Assembly: GCA_947471745.1 (NCBI GenBank)
Contig: CANJKZ010001036.1
Coordinates: 1,264,501-1,328,500 of the forward strand
Origin: Closterium sp. Naga37s-1
Lineage: Eukaryota > Streptophyta > Zygnematophyceae > Desmidiales > Closteriaceae
DNA: 64,000 bases
Direction of reading: 5' to 3'
Shown: in pieces, positions 49,709 to 61,934 of the stretch
How positions within the stretch are numbered: the first letter of the stretch is position 1
How the letters are laid out: every line of letters begins with the position of its first letter
Position numbers and translations under genes: made by a program
The notes under the pieces: generated by a model
Databases searched by the model: none
What the model was told of the DNA's origin: nothing
What the model saw: the letters and a program-made list of their open reading frames with translations, nothing else

Positions 49709-51978
49709 GCGCACTGGTGGAGGACCCAAGCAACGCGCTTCATGCTGCGGTGGCCGTCGGCCTACCTGTGCCACATCATCAACCGCGAGCGCCACCACGT
49801 GTATGGCATGCACGTGGCCCGCCAGGTCGTGGCGTCTCAGATGGACCTACGCACCCTACTGGGAGAGTCCCGCGAAAGCAACAAGTCAGCTGAGGAGCTG
49901 GGAGGGTTTAAGGGAGAAGGGGGGCTTTTGAAAGATAGCCAGGTTGTGGCATCCCACATGGACCAGAAAAGGCTATTGGGAGAGTCCCGGGAGAGCAATA
50001 AGTCCGCTGGGGAGCTGGGAGGGTTTAAGGGAAGAGGAGGGCTTTTGAAAGAGCAAAAGCTGCTAGCGATCCATATGGAGCAGAGAAGCGTGCTGGAAGA
50101 GACCTGGGGAAGCAGCAAACTCAAAGGGAAGATGGGAGGGTTTGGGGGAAGTGGCACGTCCTCTGAAGAGCGGCAGCTGCTTGCAGTCCGTATGGACCAG
50201 AGAAGCACGCTGGAAGAGACCTGGGGAAGCATGTTTGAGGAGAAGGTCCCTTTGTTGCCTCGGAAACTCGTTAAGCGTTTCGACGGGTCAGGTGAGGAGG
50301 AGGGTCGGATGAGGAAGAAGAGGAGGAGGAGGAGGAGGAGGAGGAGGAGGAGGAGGAGGAGGAGGAGGAGGAGGAGGAGGAGGAGGAGGAGGAGGGTGAA
50401 AAGTAGTGGGGTTGAAGGAGGGAGGGAGGGTGGCGATGGTGGAGAGAAGGAGGTTGGGAGGAGGAGGAGGAGGAGGAGGAGGAGGAGGAGGAGGAGGAGG
50501 AGGAGGAGGAGGAGGAGGAGGAGGAGGAGGAGGAGGAGGAGGATGATGATGGAGGGTGGGGTTGAGGGCTTAAAGGACGTTGGCCAGTGGAGGAAGTTTG
50601 AAGAGCAAGAGAAGCTCGACCTAGGACCATCTTCATCCCCCTCCTCTGCTTCTCACACGACTCTGCCTTCTCTCCCTACTACTGCTGCTGCTACTGCAAT
50701 TGATTCCAAAGAAACTAGGGGAAGTATGGTTACCAGCCAAGAACGAGGGGATAGAGTAACCAGCCAAGATCGAGGGGATAGATTAACCAACCAAGATCAA
50801 GGGGATATGACACTCTCCAGTGGGGGTGCAATGAGGCAGAGATGCCCTGGCTTGGAGACAAGTGCATGGCCTGCGATGGGGTACCAGGGCTGCAGCTTAG
50901 GGAATGCCGCTGCAGCTGCCAGCAGCAGCAGCAATAGCAGCAGAAGCAGAAATGGAAATGGAGGCTTAGGAGATTCGGAAGGGGAGCGGTACGGTTTGGA
51001 TCCGTTTCTTGCGAACTACGAGGGGGTGGAAGGGGAGCCGTACGTCCCGCGGCCGATAGTGAGCGTGCATGTGCGGCAAGGCGACAAGGGGATTGAGATG
51101 CAGCTCTTCTCCTTCTATGCATACATGTTCATGGCCAATCGTATCCGGCGGGGATTCCCCGGTGTGTGATATGTGTGGCTCAGCACTGAGATACAGGTGA
51201 GGAGGGGAGAAAGGGGGGTGTTTGCAGGGTAGAGGGCGAGAGAGATTCAGGTGAGAGAGGGGTGTGGGGGGAGGGAGGGAGGACCCCGGTGTGCGATACG
51301 CGTGGCTCAGCACTGAGATGCAGGTGAGGAGGGGGGAGAGGGGGGTGCAGGGGAGAGGGTGGGGAGCATGCAGGTGAGGGGGTAGGCGCTGGCTGTTTTC
51401 CTTCTATGCCCTCGTGTTCATGGCCAATCACGTGCGGCGAGGATTTCCTGCCGTGCGATATGCATGGGTCAGCAACGAGATGCAGGTAAGGGAGGGAGAG
51501 GGTTGCCCTGCCCACAGCACGAAAATGCATAATGTTGGGGATAAGCATTCCCAGGTGTACGATACGCATGGCTTAGCACCAAGATGCAGGTGAGGGGGAG
51601 GGGAGAGTTGCAGGCAGCACGTAAATGCATGTTGTTGGGTATGAGCATTCCCAGGTGATTGAATCATGTGCTTGCTCCGTGTTGCTTGTGGTGGCTATGC
51701 AGAGTGTTGTGGATCAGTCGAGTCGATTCACAGACTGGACGTTTTTTTACTCCGAGGTTCCGCGGCAAGGGGCTGGAACGAGGATGTCAAAATACACTGA
51801 GAAATTCTGCCTGGCACGCACAGTGGGAATAAGCTTTGCAAACCTGCTTATCGCTTCGGAATGCGACCATTTTGTTGGGGTTCTCGCGTCGAATTGGAAT
51901 AGGATGATCAATGAGCTTAAGAACACCAATGGACGCTTATATAGTGGGTACGTGTCGTTAAACAACGGCGAGTGGTGA
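49709..51978 (+). pseudogene. GT23-like 3' cassette 2 (exons 5 and 6), nonsense codon
   Basis: Exon 5 copy 49709-51196 and exon 6 copy 51703-51978, with acceptors and donors like those of cassette 1. The exon 5 frame stops at 51167-51169 (CGA to TGA, in GFPGVRY), before YVWLSTEMQ. The preceding HVRQGDK is intact. It has two poly-Arg tracts. No exon 1-4 copies precede it, so by itself it cannot encode a complete enzyme. Confidence 0.82.
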
Positions 51979-52029
51979 TTGAGTTTCTCTTATTGCGATT
52001 GTTATGCAATGATTTACCATGAATTTGTT

Positions 52030-52905
52030 TGTGAGAACATTCTATTAGAAAGCTCACCAATTGTTATGAGTTGTAAAAGAGAGTGCACAGGTTAACGAAT
52101 AACGAGAAGGTGATTGAAACAGACTGATTATAAAATGAAGGCACACGCTAATATAGTGAGTAGGCTAGCTAGGAGGGAACTTCGGGTGAGTGAAGTTGGG
52201 TGCAGGTTTGGCGAAGAGAAAAGCTGAAGGCGACGTAAGGAGGCTCGGCATCGTTGATGTCGGCCAAACGTGCAGAGTCCGAAAATCGGGGCTGTACGCG
52301 AAGCAGTCAACCCCGATAAGGAATTCGGGAAAATTCCTTACACTACCCCCCCCCCCCCCCCCTTAAGAAAGGTGGTCAATATCCGCAGTTCGCTTGCGTG
52401 CGAGGTAATCAACAAGAAGTGGAGAGTCTGCAAGCGAAATGGATGACACCCATGTGTCGTCCTCACTGGTGCGGTCAGTCCAACGGATTAAAAAATCCAC
52501 GTGGCGGCCAGCGGCATCCAGGGGAACACGATGCGCCAAAATCTTGGACGGGTCAAGTGTCGGTTCTGGTACCGGGCGTGCCGTTGGTGCAACCTGTTGT
52601 CGTGCGATGTCGGTCGTGGCTGGCACAAACTTGCGAAGTATGCTGGCATGGAAGGCGTCATGGATACGCCAGTCGTCGGGTAGCAGCAGTTTCGCGGTGA
52701 CAGGTGTCACCATCTTGAGAATCTTGAAAGGCCCGCAAAATCGTGGCCGTAATTTCGATGGGTCTGGCAGTCGCAGGTTCTTCGTGTCGAGGAGGACTAA
52801 TTGCCCAGCTGTCAAGACGAGTTCCCATCGTAAAAGGTTGGTGTATTTTCGGGAAGTGGTATTTGCCTTGCGAATTGCGTTCGCAGCATTTTTTTAAACT
52901 TCCTG
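52030..52905 (-). mobile_element. Ty3/gypsy chromodomain remnant after cassette 2
   Basis: LTR-like segment 52030-52342, a C-run, then integrase C-terminus and chromodomain open over 52363-52815 (RIHDAFHASILRKFVP, HVDFLIRWTDRTSEDD). Truncated at the same point as the other copies (about 52905), so it was duplicated with the cassette and did not insert again. Confidence 0.88.
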
Positions 52906-53154
52906 GAGTTCAAAAGTCAGCTCTTTTGAGAAGGTGGAGTGTGTACTGGAGCTAACTTTTGAGTCGACTCAAAAGTCAGCTCTTTTGAGAAGGTGGGGTG
53001 TGTATTGGAGAGGGGAGTCCTCTGCGTGCTCAGCCCTTTCCTCTGCACCCTCTTTTGAGAAGGTGGAGTGTGTATTGGAGAAGGTGGAGTCTGTATTGGA
53101 GAATCCTCAAAAGTGGCTTCAAGCAACGTGCTTGAGTAGGCGCACTGGTGGTTT

Positions 53155-53244
<90 letters not shown>

Positions 53245-53803
53245 AAACGAGGGCCCTTGTTTGTTCTTCACAGTTAGAAGAGAGTTTTTGAGACGCCTCA
53301 AGAACACACTAATATCATAGGGCCGTTGTTTGTTCTTCTCAGTTCGTCTGTTCTTGTTCCTGTTAGTTCCAATTCCTGCAGTGTTTGTATCCCCCCTTTG
53401 TTCCGCCAAGCACAGCGGTGGGACATTGGCGTCTCCCCTCTGGCCTCTCCCCTCTGGCCTCTTCCCACTGGCCTCTCCTAAATGGCCTCTTCCCACTGTC
53501 TGTAGCCCAAGTGACACGCTTCATGCTGTCCCACCCTTCTCCCTCTGCCCTTTCTTCACAACCTCTCTCCCTTCTCTCCTTCTCTCTCCCTTCTCTTCCC
53601 CCACCAGGCGCGCTGGTGGCGAGCCCAAGCAACGCACTTCATGCTTCTCCACAACCTCTCTCCCTTCCCCCTCCCGCCTCCCTTTCCCACCAGGCGCACT
53701 GGTGGCGAGCCCAGGCAACGCACTTCATACTTCATTCGCCTCTGTTCAGCTCTCCTTCTGTGCGCGTCTGCTAATCCCCCCCGCCCCACCCTTCCCCCAC
53801 CAG

Positions 53804-55960
53804 GCGCACTGGTGGAGGGCCCAAGCAACGCGCTTCATGTTGCGGTGGTCGTCGGCCTACCTGTGCCACATCATCAACTGCGAGCGCCACCACGTGTATG
53901 GCATGCACGTGGCCTGCCAGGTCGTGGCGTCTCAGATGGACCTACGCACCCTACTGGGAGAGTCCTGCGAAAGCAACAAGTCAGCTGAGGAGCTGGGAGG
54001 GTTTAAGGGAGAAGGGGGGCTTTTGAAAGATAGCCAGGTCGTGGCATCCCACGTGGACCAGAAAAGGCTACTGGGAGAGTCCCGCGAGAGCAATAAGTCC
54101 GCTGGGGAGCTGGGAGGGTTTAAGGGAAGAGGAGGGCTTTTGAAAGAGCAAAAGCTGCTAGCGATCCGTATGGAGCAGAGAAGCGTGCTGGAAGAGACCT
54201 GGGGAAGCAGCAAACTCAACGGGAAGATGGGAGGGTTTGGGGGAAGTGGCACGTCCTCTGAAGAGCGGCAGCTGCTTGCGGACCGTATGGACCAGAGAAG
54301 CACGCTGGAAGAGACCTGGGGAAGCACGTTTGAGGAGAAGGTCCCTTTGTTGCCTCGGAAACTTGTTAGCGTTTCGACGGGTCAGGTGAGGAGGAGGGTC
54401 GGACGAGGAAGAAGAGGATGAGGAGGAGGAGGAGGGTGAAAATTAGTGGGGTTGAAGGAGGGAGGGAGGGTGGCGATGGTGGAGAGAAGGAGGTTGGGAG
54501 GAGGAGGAGGAGGAGGAGGAGGATGATAATGAAGGAGGGTGGGGTTGAGGGCTTAAAGGACGTTGGCCAGTGGAGGAAGTTTGAAGAGCAAGAGAAGCTC
54601 GACCTGGGACCGTCTTCATCCCCCTCCTCTGCTTCTCACACGACTCTGCCTTCTCTCCCTACTGCTGCTGCTGCTGCTGCAACTGATTCCAAAGAAACTA
54701 GGGGAAGTATGGTTACCAGCCAAGAACGAGGGGATAGAGTAACCAGCCAAGATCGAGGGGATAGATTAACCAACCAAGATCAAGGGGATATGACACTCTC
54801 CAGTGGGGGTGCACTGAGGCAGAGATGCCCTGGCTTGGAGACAAGTGCATGGCCTGCGATGGGGTACCAGGGCTGCAGCTTAGGGAATGCCGCTGCAGCT
54901 GCCAGCAGCAGCAGCAACAGCAGCAGAAGCAGAAATGGAAATGGAGGCTTAGGAGATTCGGAAGGGGAGCGGTACAGATTGGATCCGTTTCTTGTGAACT
55001 ACGAGGGGGTGGGAGGGGAGCCGTACGTCCCGCGGCCGATAGTGAGCGTGCATGTGCGGCAAGGCGACAAGGGGATTGAGATGCAGCTCTTCTCCTTCTA
55101 TGCATATATGTTCATGGCCAATCATATCCGGCGGGGATTCCCCGGTGTGCGATATGTGTGGCTCAGCACTGAGATGCAGGTGAGGAGGGGAGAAGGGGGG
55201 GTGTTTGCAGGGTAGAGGGCGAGAGAGATTCAGGTGAGAGGGGTGTGGGGGGAGGGAGGGAGAACCCCGGTGTGCGATATGTGTGGCTCAACACTGAGAT
55301 GCAGGTGAGGAGGGGGGAGAGGGGGGTGCAGGGGAGAGGGTGGGGAGCATGCAGGTGAGGGGGGAGGCGCTGGCTGTTTTCCTTCTATGCCCTCGTGTTC
55401 ATGGCCAATCACGTGCGGCGAGGATTTCCTGCCGTGCGATACGCATGGGTCAGCAACGAGATTCAGGTAAGGGAGGGAGAGGGTTGCCCTGCCCACAGCA
55501 CGAAAATGCATATTGTTGGGTATAAGCATTCCCAGGTGTACGATACGCATGGCTTAGCACCAAGATGCATGTGAGCGGGGGGGGGAGAGTTCCAGACAGC
55601 ACGTAAATGCATGTTGTTGGGTATGAGCATTCCCAGGTGACTGAATCATGTGCTTGCTCCGTGTTGCTTGTGGTGGCTATGCAGAGTGTTGTGGATCAGT
55701 CGAGTCGATTCACAGACTGGACGTTTTTCTACTCCGAGGTTCCGCGGCAAGGGGCTGGAACGAGGATGTCAGGATACACTGAGAAATTCGGCCTGGCACG
55801 CACAGTGGGAATAAGCTTTGCAAACCTGCTTATCGCTTCGGAATGCGACCATTTTGTTGGGGTTCTCGCGTCGAATTGGAATAGGATGATCAATGAGCTT
55901 AAGAACACCAATGGACGCTTATATAGTGGGTACGTGTCGTTAAACAACGACGAGTGGTGA
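53804..55960 (+). pseudogene. GT23-like 3' cassette 3 (exons 5 and 6), frameshift
   Basis: Exon 5 copy 53804-55179 and exon 6 copy 55685-55960. A 1-base deletion near 54368 (GTTAAGCG in cassette 1, GTTAGCG here) shifts the frame after LLPRKLV. The catalytic-end frame resumes open from 54418. The poly-Arg tract is much shorter than in cassettes 1 and 2. Exon 6 is complete, ending in NNDEW. Confidence 0.82.
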
Positions 55961-56014
55961 TTGAGTTTCTCTTATTGCGATTGTTATCACGCAATGATTT
56001 ACCATGAATTTGTT

Positions 56015-56880
56015 TGTGAGAACATTCTATTAGAAAGCTCACCAATTGTTATGAGTTGTAAAAGAGAGTGCGCAGGTTAACGAATAACGAGAAAATGATT
56101 GAAACAGACTGATTATAAAATGAAGGCACACGCTAATATAGTGAGTAGGCTAGCTAGGAGGGAACTTCGGGTGAGTGAAGTTGGGTGCAGGTTTGGCGAA
56201 GAGAAAAGCCGAAGGCGACGCAAGGAGGCTCGGCATCGTTGATGTCGGCCAAACGTGCAGAGTCCGAAAATCGGGGCTGTACGCGAAGCAGTCAACCCCG
56301 ATAAGGAATTCGGGAAAATCCCTTACACTACCCCCCCCCCCTTAAGAAAGGTGGTCAATATCCGCAGTTCGCTTGCGTGCGAGGTAATCAACAAGAAGTG
56401 GAGAGTCTGCAAGCGAAGCGGATGACACCCACGTGTCGTCCTCACTGGTGCGGTCAGTCCAACGGATTAAAAAATCCACGTGGCGGCCAGCGGCATCCAG
56501 GCGAACACGATGCACCAAAATCTTGGACGGGTCAAGTGTCGGTTCTGGTACCGGGCGTGCCGTTGGTGCAGCCTGTTGTCGTGCGATGTCGGTCGTGGCT
56601 GGCACGAACTTGCGAAGTAAGCTGACATGGAAGGCGTCATGGATACGCCAGTCGTCGGGTAGCAGCAGTTTCGCGGTGACAGGTGTCACCATCTTGAGAA
56701 TCTTGAAAGGCCCGCAAAATCGTGGCCGTAATTTTGATGGGCCTGGCAATCGCAGGTTCTTCGTGTCGAGGAGGACTAATTGCCCAGCTGTCAAGACGAG
56801 TTCCCATCGTAAAAGGTCGGTGTATTTTCGGGAAGTGGTATTTGCCTTGCGAATTACGTTCGCAGCTTTTTCTCAAACTT
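56015..56880 (-). mobile_element. Ty3/gypsy chromodomain remnant after cassette 3
   Basis: LTR-like segment 56015-56327, polypurine run on the minus strand, and an open integrase-end plus chromodomain frame at 56342-56794. Same truncation point as the others. No copy follows cassette 4. Confidence 0.88.
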
Positions 56881-57162
56881 CCTGGAGTTCAAAAGTCAGC
56901 TCTTTTGAGAAGGTGGAGTGTGTATTGGAGCTAACTTTTGAGTCGACTCAAAAGTCAGCTCTTTTGAGAAGGTGGGGTGTGTATTGGAGAGGGGAGTCCT
57001 CTGCGTGCTCAGCCCTTTCCTCTGCACCCTCTTTTGAGAAGGTGGAGTGTGTATTGGAGAAGGTGGAGTCTGTATTGGAGAATCCTCAAAAGTGGCTTCA
57101 AGCAACGTGCTTGAGTAGGCGCACTGGTGGTTTAGCAAAAAAAAAAAAAAAACAAGAACAAG

Positions 57163-57269
<107 letters not shown>

Positions 57270-57828
57270 AAACGAGGGCCCTTATTTGTTCTTCACAGTT
57301 AGAAGAGAGTTTTTGAGACGCCTCAAGAACACACTAATATCATAGGGCCGTTGTTTGTTCTTCTCAGTTCGTCTGTTCTTGTTCCTGTTAGTTCCAATTC
57401 CTGCAGTGTTTGTATCCCCCCTTTGTTCCGCCAAGCACAGCGGTGGGACATTGGCGTCTCCCCTCTGGCCTCTCCCCTCTGGCCTCTTCCCACTGGCCTC
57501 TCCTAAATGGCCTCTTCCCACTGTCTGTAGCCCAAGTGACACGCTTCATGCTGTCCCACCCTTCTCCCTCTGCCCTTTCTTCACAACCTCTCTCCCTTCT
57601 CTCCTTCTCTCTCCCTTCTCTTCCCCCACCAGGCGCGCTGGTGGCGAGCCCAAGCAACGCACTTCATGCTTCTCCACAACCTCTCTCCCTTCCCCCTCCC
57701 GCCTCCCTTTCCCACCAGGCGCACTGGTGGCGAGCCCAGGCAACGCACTTCATACTTCATTCGCCTCTGTTCAGCCCTCCTTCTGTGCGCGTCTGCTAAT
57801 CCCCCCCGCCCCACCCTTCCCCCACCAG

Positions 57829-59419
57829 GCGCACTGGTGGAGGGCCCAAGCAACGCGCTTCGTGCTGCGGTGGCCGTCGGCCTACCTCTGCCACATCATC
57901 AACCGCGAGCTCCACCACGTGTATGGCATGCACGTGGCCCGCCAGGTCGTGGCGTCCCAAGCAGAACAACGCACCCTGCTGGCAGAGTTTGGGACGAGTG
58001 GGAGGGGTCCTGAGGACCAAAGAAGCCTGGCTGCAGAGTTTGGGAGGAGTGGGAGGGGTCCTGAGGGGGGGAAGAGGGAAGTTGGCAAGAGGAGCACCGC
58101 CGCCGAACCTACAGAGGGTCGGCCGGAGCTCGGGAGGGATGGTAGGGTTTCTGATGAGCAGCAGGGGGGTGCGGAATGGGGTGGAGAGGAGGTTGCGCGG
58201 AGGAGGTTGAAGGAGAGTGAGGTTGAGCAAGGGAAGGAGGTTGGGAGATGGTGGGAGTTTGAACAGCAAGGTCAGCCGGAACTTGAGCCTTCCTCCTCCT
58301 CCTCTTCTCCTAAAGCCTCCTCCTCCTCCTCCTCCTCCTCCTCTTCCTCTTCCCCCTCCTCTTCCTCCTACTCCTCCTCCCCCTCCTCCTCTTCCCCCTC
58401 CTCCTCCTCCTCCTCCTCCTCCTCCTCCTCCTCCTCCTCCTCCTCCTCCCCCTCCTCCTCCTCTTCCTCCTACTCTAGTTCTGAGACTCCCCAACCCCTT
58501 GGTGCTGCTACTTCGTCTTCTCCTGCTGCTGCTGATTCTTCGGCTCCTGAGGCAGAGAGGCGGACAGGCCCTGGCTTGGAAACGTGTGCATGGCCGAAGA
58601 TTGGTTACCAGGGCTGCAGCTTAGGTGATGGCACAGCTGCTGCTGCTGCTGCTGATTTCAGTAGCAGCAGCAGCAGAAGTGGAGGGTTAGGAGATTCGGA
58701 AGGGGAGCAGTGCGGGTGGGATCCGTATCTTGCGAACTACGAGGGGGTGGGAGGGGAGCCGTACGTTCCGCGTCCGATAGTGAGTGTGCATGTGCGGCAG
58801 GGCGACAAGGCACATGAGATGCGGCTCTTCTCCTTCTATGCATTCATGTTCATGGCCAACCGAATCAGGCGGGAGAATCCCAGTGTGCGATACGTGTGGC
58901 TCAGCACTGAGATGCAGGTGAGTGAGAGGGGGGAAGGGGGGCGCAGGGAAGAGGGGGGATGCAGGGGAGAGGTGGGAAACATGCAGGTACATGAAGGTGA
59001 GAAGGGGAATTGGAGGTGAGAGAGCTGGTGAGAGGGAAAGTCTTATGAGGAGGAGGGTGAGGGGGAAGGTCTTAAAACATCATTCAACATCTACTCACAT
59101 GAGAGGGGGAGGGTGAGGGTCTTAAAACATTGTACAACATTTACTCATCACTTTTTAATGCTCGGTTTTCTCCTGGCATGTTATGCAGAGTGTTGTGGAT
59201 CAGTCGAGTCTCTTCACAGACTGGACATTTTTCTACTCAGAGGTTCCGAGGCAAGGAGCTGGAACGAGAATGTCAGAATACACGGAGATGTTTGGCCTGG
59301 CGCGTACAGTGGGAATCAGCTTCGCGAATCTTATTATTGCGTCTGAATGCGACTTTTTTGTTGGCGACCTGGCGTCGAATTGGAATAGGATGATTAACGA
59401 GCTTAAGAACACTAATTGA
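57829..59419 (+). CDS. GT23-like 3' cassette 4 (exons 5 and 6), diverged and slightly shortened
   Basis: Exon 5 copy 57829-58917 and exon 6 copy 59189-59419. The first 120 bases match cassettes 1-3, but from about 57955 the sequence is different: an unrelated linker, poly-Ser from (TCC)n, then VSVHVRQGDKAHEMRLFSFY and RENPSVRYVWLSTEMQ. Exon 6 has SECDFFVGDLASNW, nearer to the family pattern than the other cassettes. A GGA to TGA change ends it at LKNTN, about 15 residues early. No frameshift is seen. It could be used as an alternative 3' end of the upstream gene or be the older copy; it lacks exons 1-4 of its own. Confidence 0.6.
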
Positions 59420-59880
59420 CGCTTGTATAATGGGTACGCGTCTGTAAACAATGGGGAGTGGTGAATTGGTTTATTATTAATTGCATGACAACTTTTGAGG
59501 TGCCTCTAATAGTGCAAGACACTGTTGCAGGGAGGTAAGGGACACAGGACAGTGGCTAATTCCCTAGTGCCATGCCTTTTGATCTCCCCTCTCAGTACCA
59601 CTCATCCCTCAATTCCCCTCTGCACTTTGCTCAATTCTCCCCGATCTCCCCTCGTCTCCACCCAGCTGCCAGCTCATCTCCCCTAAGCTCCCAAATTAGC
59701 TTGCACATACTTTTCTTTTGAGGCGCCTCAAAAGTGAGGTGCCTCAAAAGTCTTTTAAGCTCCCAAATTAGCTTGCACTTTCTGTTCTCTGCGTGCGTGC
59801 TTGACACGGCAGGCACTCCCCTTCTGTGCTCTCCCCTGAAGCAGCTTTCACCACAGCAGGACCACCAGGGCCGTATAAAA
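59420..59880. repeat. Palindrome between 23-bp perfect direct repeats (59684-59778); rest without gene
   Basis: A 23-base unit beginning TAAGCTCCCAAATTAGCTTG occurs at 59684-59706 and 59756-59778. Between the copies is CTTTTGAGGCGCCTCAAAAG (59715-59734) and a second half-site. A related TTTTGAGGTGCCTC lies near 59492. No coding region is supported elsewhere in the interval. Confidence 0.85.
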
Positions 59881-59894
59881 GGTCAATGCGAAAC

Positions 59895-60071
59895 GACAGA
59901 GGCAATGCTGATGCTGCTGTTGCTGCTACTGCTGGTGCTGCTGATGCTGTTGCTGAAGGTGCTGGTACTGATGCTGGCCCTGTTGCTGCTGGCGTTGCTA
60001 GTGATGCTCTATGCGCTGCTGCTTGTGCTGATCCTGCTGCTGGTAAATCTGATCTGGGTTTACCTTCTGCT

Positions 60072-60109
<38 letters not shown>

Positions 60110-60120
60110 TGGTGTGGTGA
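59895..60120. repeat. GCT/CTG-rich trinucleotide tract
   Basis: Degenerate then pure CTG/CAG triplets, with about 15 pure units at the right end (60070-60110). It can be read as poly-Leu/poly-Gln on the plus strand or poly-Ala on the minus strand; no reading is independently supported. Confidence 0.8.
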
Positions 60121-60395
60121 CAGCAGCCTGCTTCGCATTCAAGTCTCCAACAGCATCTGCTTCCAAGGCAACTCTGGGGGCAACAGTGGCTTGAAGCACG
60201 AACAGTTGCCACTTGGCATCTGATTGAAGGTTGTAGAGGAGGGTGCTCCTGCAGCCTGTAAGAGGGTTGATATGACAAAAAGAAGTTGTATGACATCAGA
60301 TGATGGGAAGTGAAGGGAGTCTAATCTGAAGCACGAACAGTTGCCACTTGGCATCTGATTGAAGGTTGAAGAGGAGGGTGCTCCTGCCGCCTGCA
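60120..60395 (-). other. Duplicated exon-like segment, unrecognised
   Basis: On the minus strand, two acceptor-like sites (CTCTTACAG and TCCATTGCAG) are each followed by nearly the same roughly 70 bases (ending near 60193 and 60307). In one frame they read STLLYNLQSDAKWQLFVLQ and STLLFNLQSDAKWQLFVLQ. The nearer copy continues as ATVAPRVALEADAVGDLNAK into the Ala-rich tract. This may be a minus-strand gene exon with a duplicated start. I do not recognise the family. Confidence 0.35.
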
Positions 60396-60534
60396 ATGGA
60401 GGTAATATGACATTGGAAGGGAAATCAAGAAAAAGATGGATGGAAAGAGAAATTGAGTGAGGGATGTGGGGAGGGACGGAATGAGGACGGACGGACAGAT
60501 GGACGGACAAATATGGGAACGAACGAGTGATTGA

Positions 60535-60785
60535 CGACCGACTGACTGACTGACTGACTGACTGGCTGACTGGCTGACTGACTGACTGGCTGACTGGCTG
60601 ACTGACTGACTGACTAACTGACAAACTGTCCGACTGACTGATGTGACCAACCGACCGACTGACTGACTGCTTGACTGATGCACGAACGGACTAACTGACC
60701 GACTGACTGACCGACCAACAGAACGACCGACTGACGATTTGACAAATTAACTGACAAGTTGACTGACTGACTGACTGACTGACCG
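60535..60785. repeat. (CTGA)n-type tetranucleotide tract
   Basis: Imperfect CTGA/CTGG/CCGA units over about 250 bases. Several Ser/Val/Gln-rich ORFs here are artefacts. Confidence 0.9.
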
Positions 60786-61934
60786 TGCGTCCTGATGGCG
60801 CGGAGATGGAACAGCGCTGAGCCCTGGGGTCCCTCCACAGGAAACGTCGCGGAAGCTGCGCGTCCGCCATGAGAAGTACCGATAGTGGCGCTGTACCAAG
60901 GGCCTCGCGTTATCGGCGATCCGATCGCCGTCTTTAGCTGCTCGTTCCGACCCGCCACCTCCAATGCCTCACTGTCCTGACAATGACAGGACGCACAGGA
61001 CAACGGTAGTATAATCATTAATTTAGGCTTTGAACCCCTTTTACGGTAAGAGTGATTCAATCGCTGTTTTGAACAACAGCTGCTCGTTCCGGTTCGCGAC
61101 CTCCAATGCTTCACTGTACTGGCAGCGACGAAGACGCACACACAAGGTGAAGACGTGGTAAAGTGGACTTTTAAAGCGTAACAAACGAGGACTTGATGAT
61201 AAGAAGTTGCCGATCCAAAGGCCGAGAAGGATAGCGGGCGATTCTAACGGATAAGAGGACACGATCGACGACCCTAACGTTAAGAACGATTATGGAGATC
61301 CTGCGGTAAGAAGAGAGCATGGTCGACGAATATACGGCTAAAAGGGTGCCTGATGATCCTACGGTTAAGCGGACATGATCGACAAACCAGCGGCTAAGCG
61401 GATGTAATAGACGATCCAACGGCTAAGATGACATAAGAGCCGATCTAACGGCTACCTGCTGCATCGGTAGAAGAGCAGAGCATCGTCTGCGACGCTGTAA
61501 GTAACGGCGAGCGTCGCACCGGCAAGGATCGCACCTCCCGCGATCCGCGGCCAAGGCCACCTCGATCGTGCCGCGCTTCGCAGAGGCTTACTGGCGGCCA
61601 TGGAGGGATAAGATCGTCGCGGTTGACGTCACCATTAAAGTTGACGGTGACGGCGACGTTTGCTACTTAGCGAGGTTACTTCCAAGTGGAACCCGCGAAA
61701 GAAGGTTGCCCGGGAATGGAGCAGCTTGTCTCACATGATACGCGTGGAATTCCTCCAGATTTCCTCCCCTTGGATTTCTCCCTTTTGGAATGTCGCAATA
61801 CACGCTGGGTCAACAAATCGTAGTTCTTGTTATGTTATATGAAATTAGCATCTCAGGTGTTATGACTTTTTATCACCTGATGGTGGGATACAATGTTCAT
61901 GCATCATAGTACGAAACCATTTTTTCCCCTCAAA
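60786..61934. other. No gene recognised; small duplicated segment and degenerate repeats
   Basis: On the minus strand a segment reading SEALEVANRNEQ (about 61080-61115) recurs as SEALEVAGRNEQ (about 60940-60975), each after CAG, so it may be another duplicated exon start of an unrecognised gene. From about 61200 to 61460 there are degenerate units of roughly 28 bases built around GATCCTACGGTTAAG. The rest, to the OEP61-like stop, shows nothing I can support. Confidence 0.35.

Noticed and set aside
59734-60120. A highly hydrophobic Leu/Val ORF that looks like membrane segments
   Set aside because: It is the translation of a CTG/CTT-like triplet tract; other frames of the same DNA are equally open (poly-Ala).
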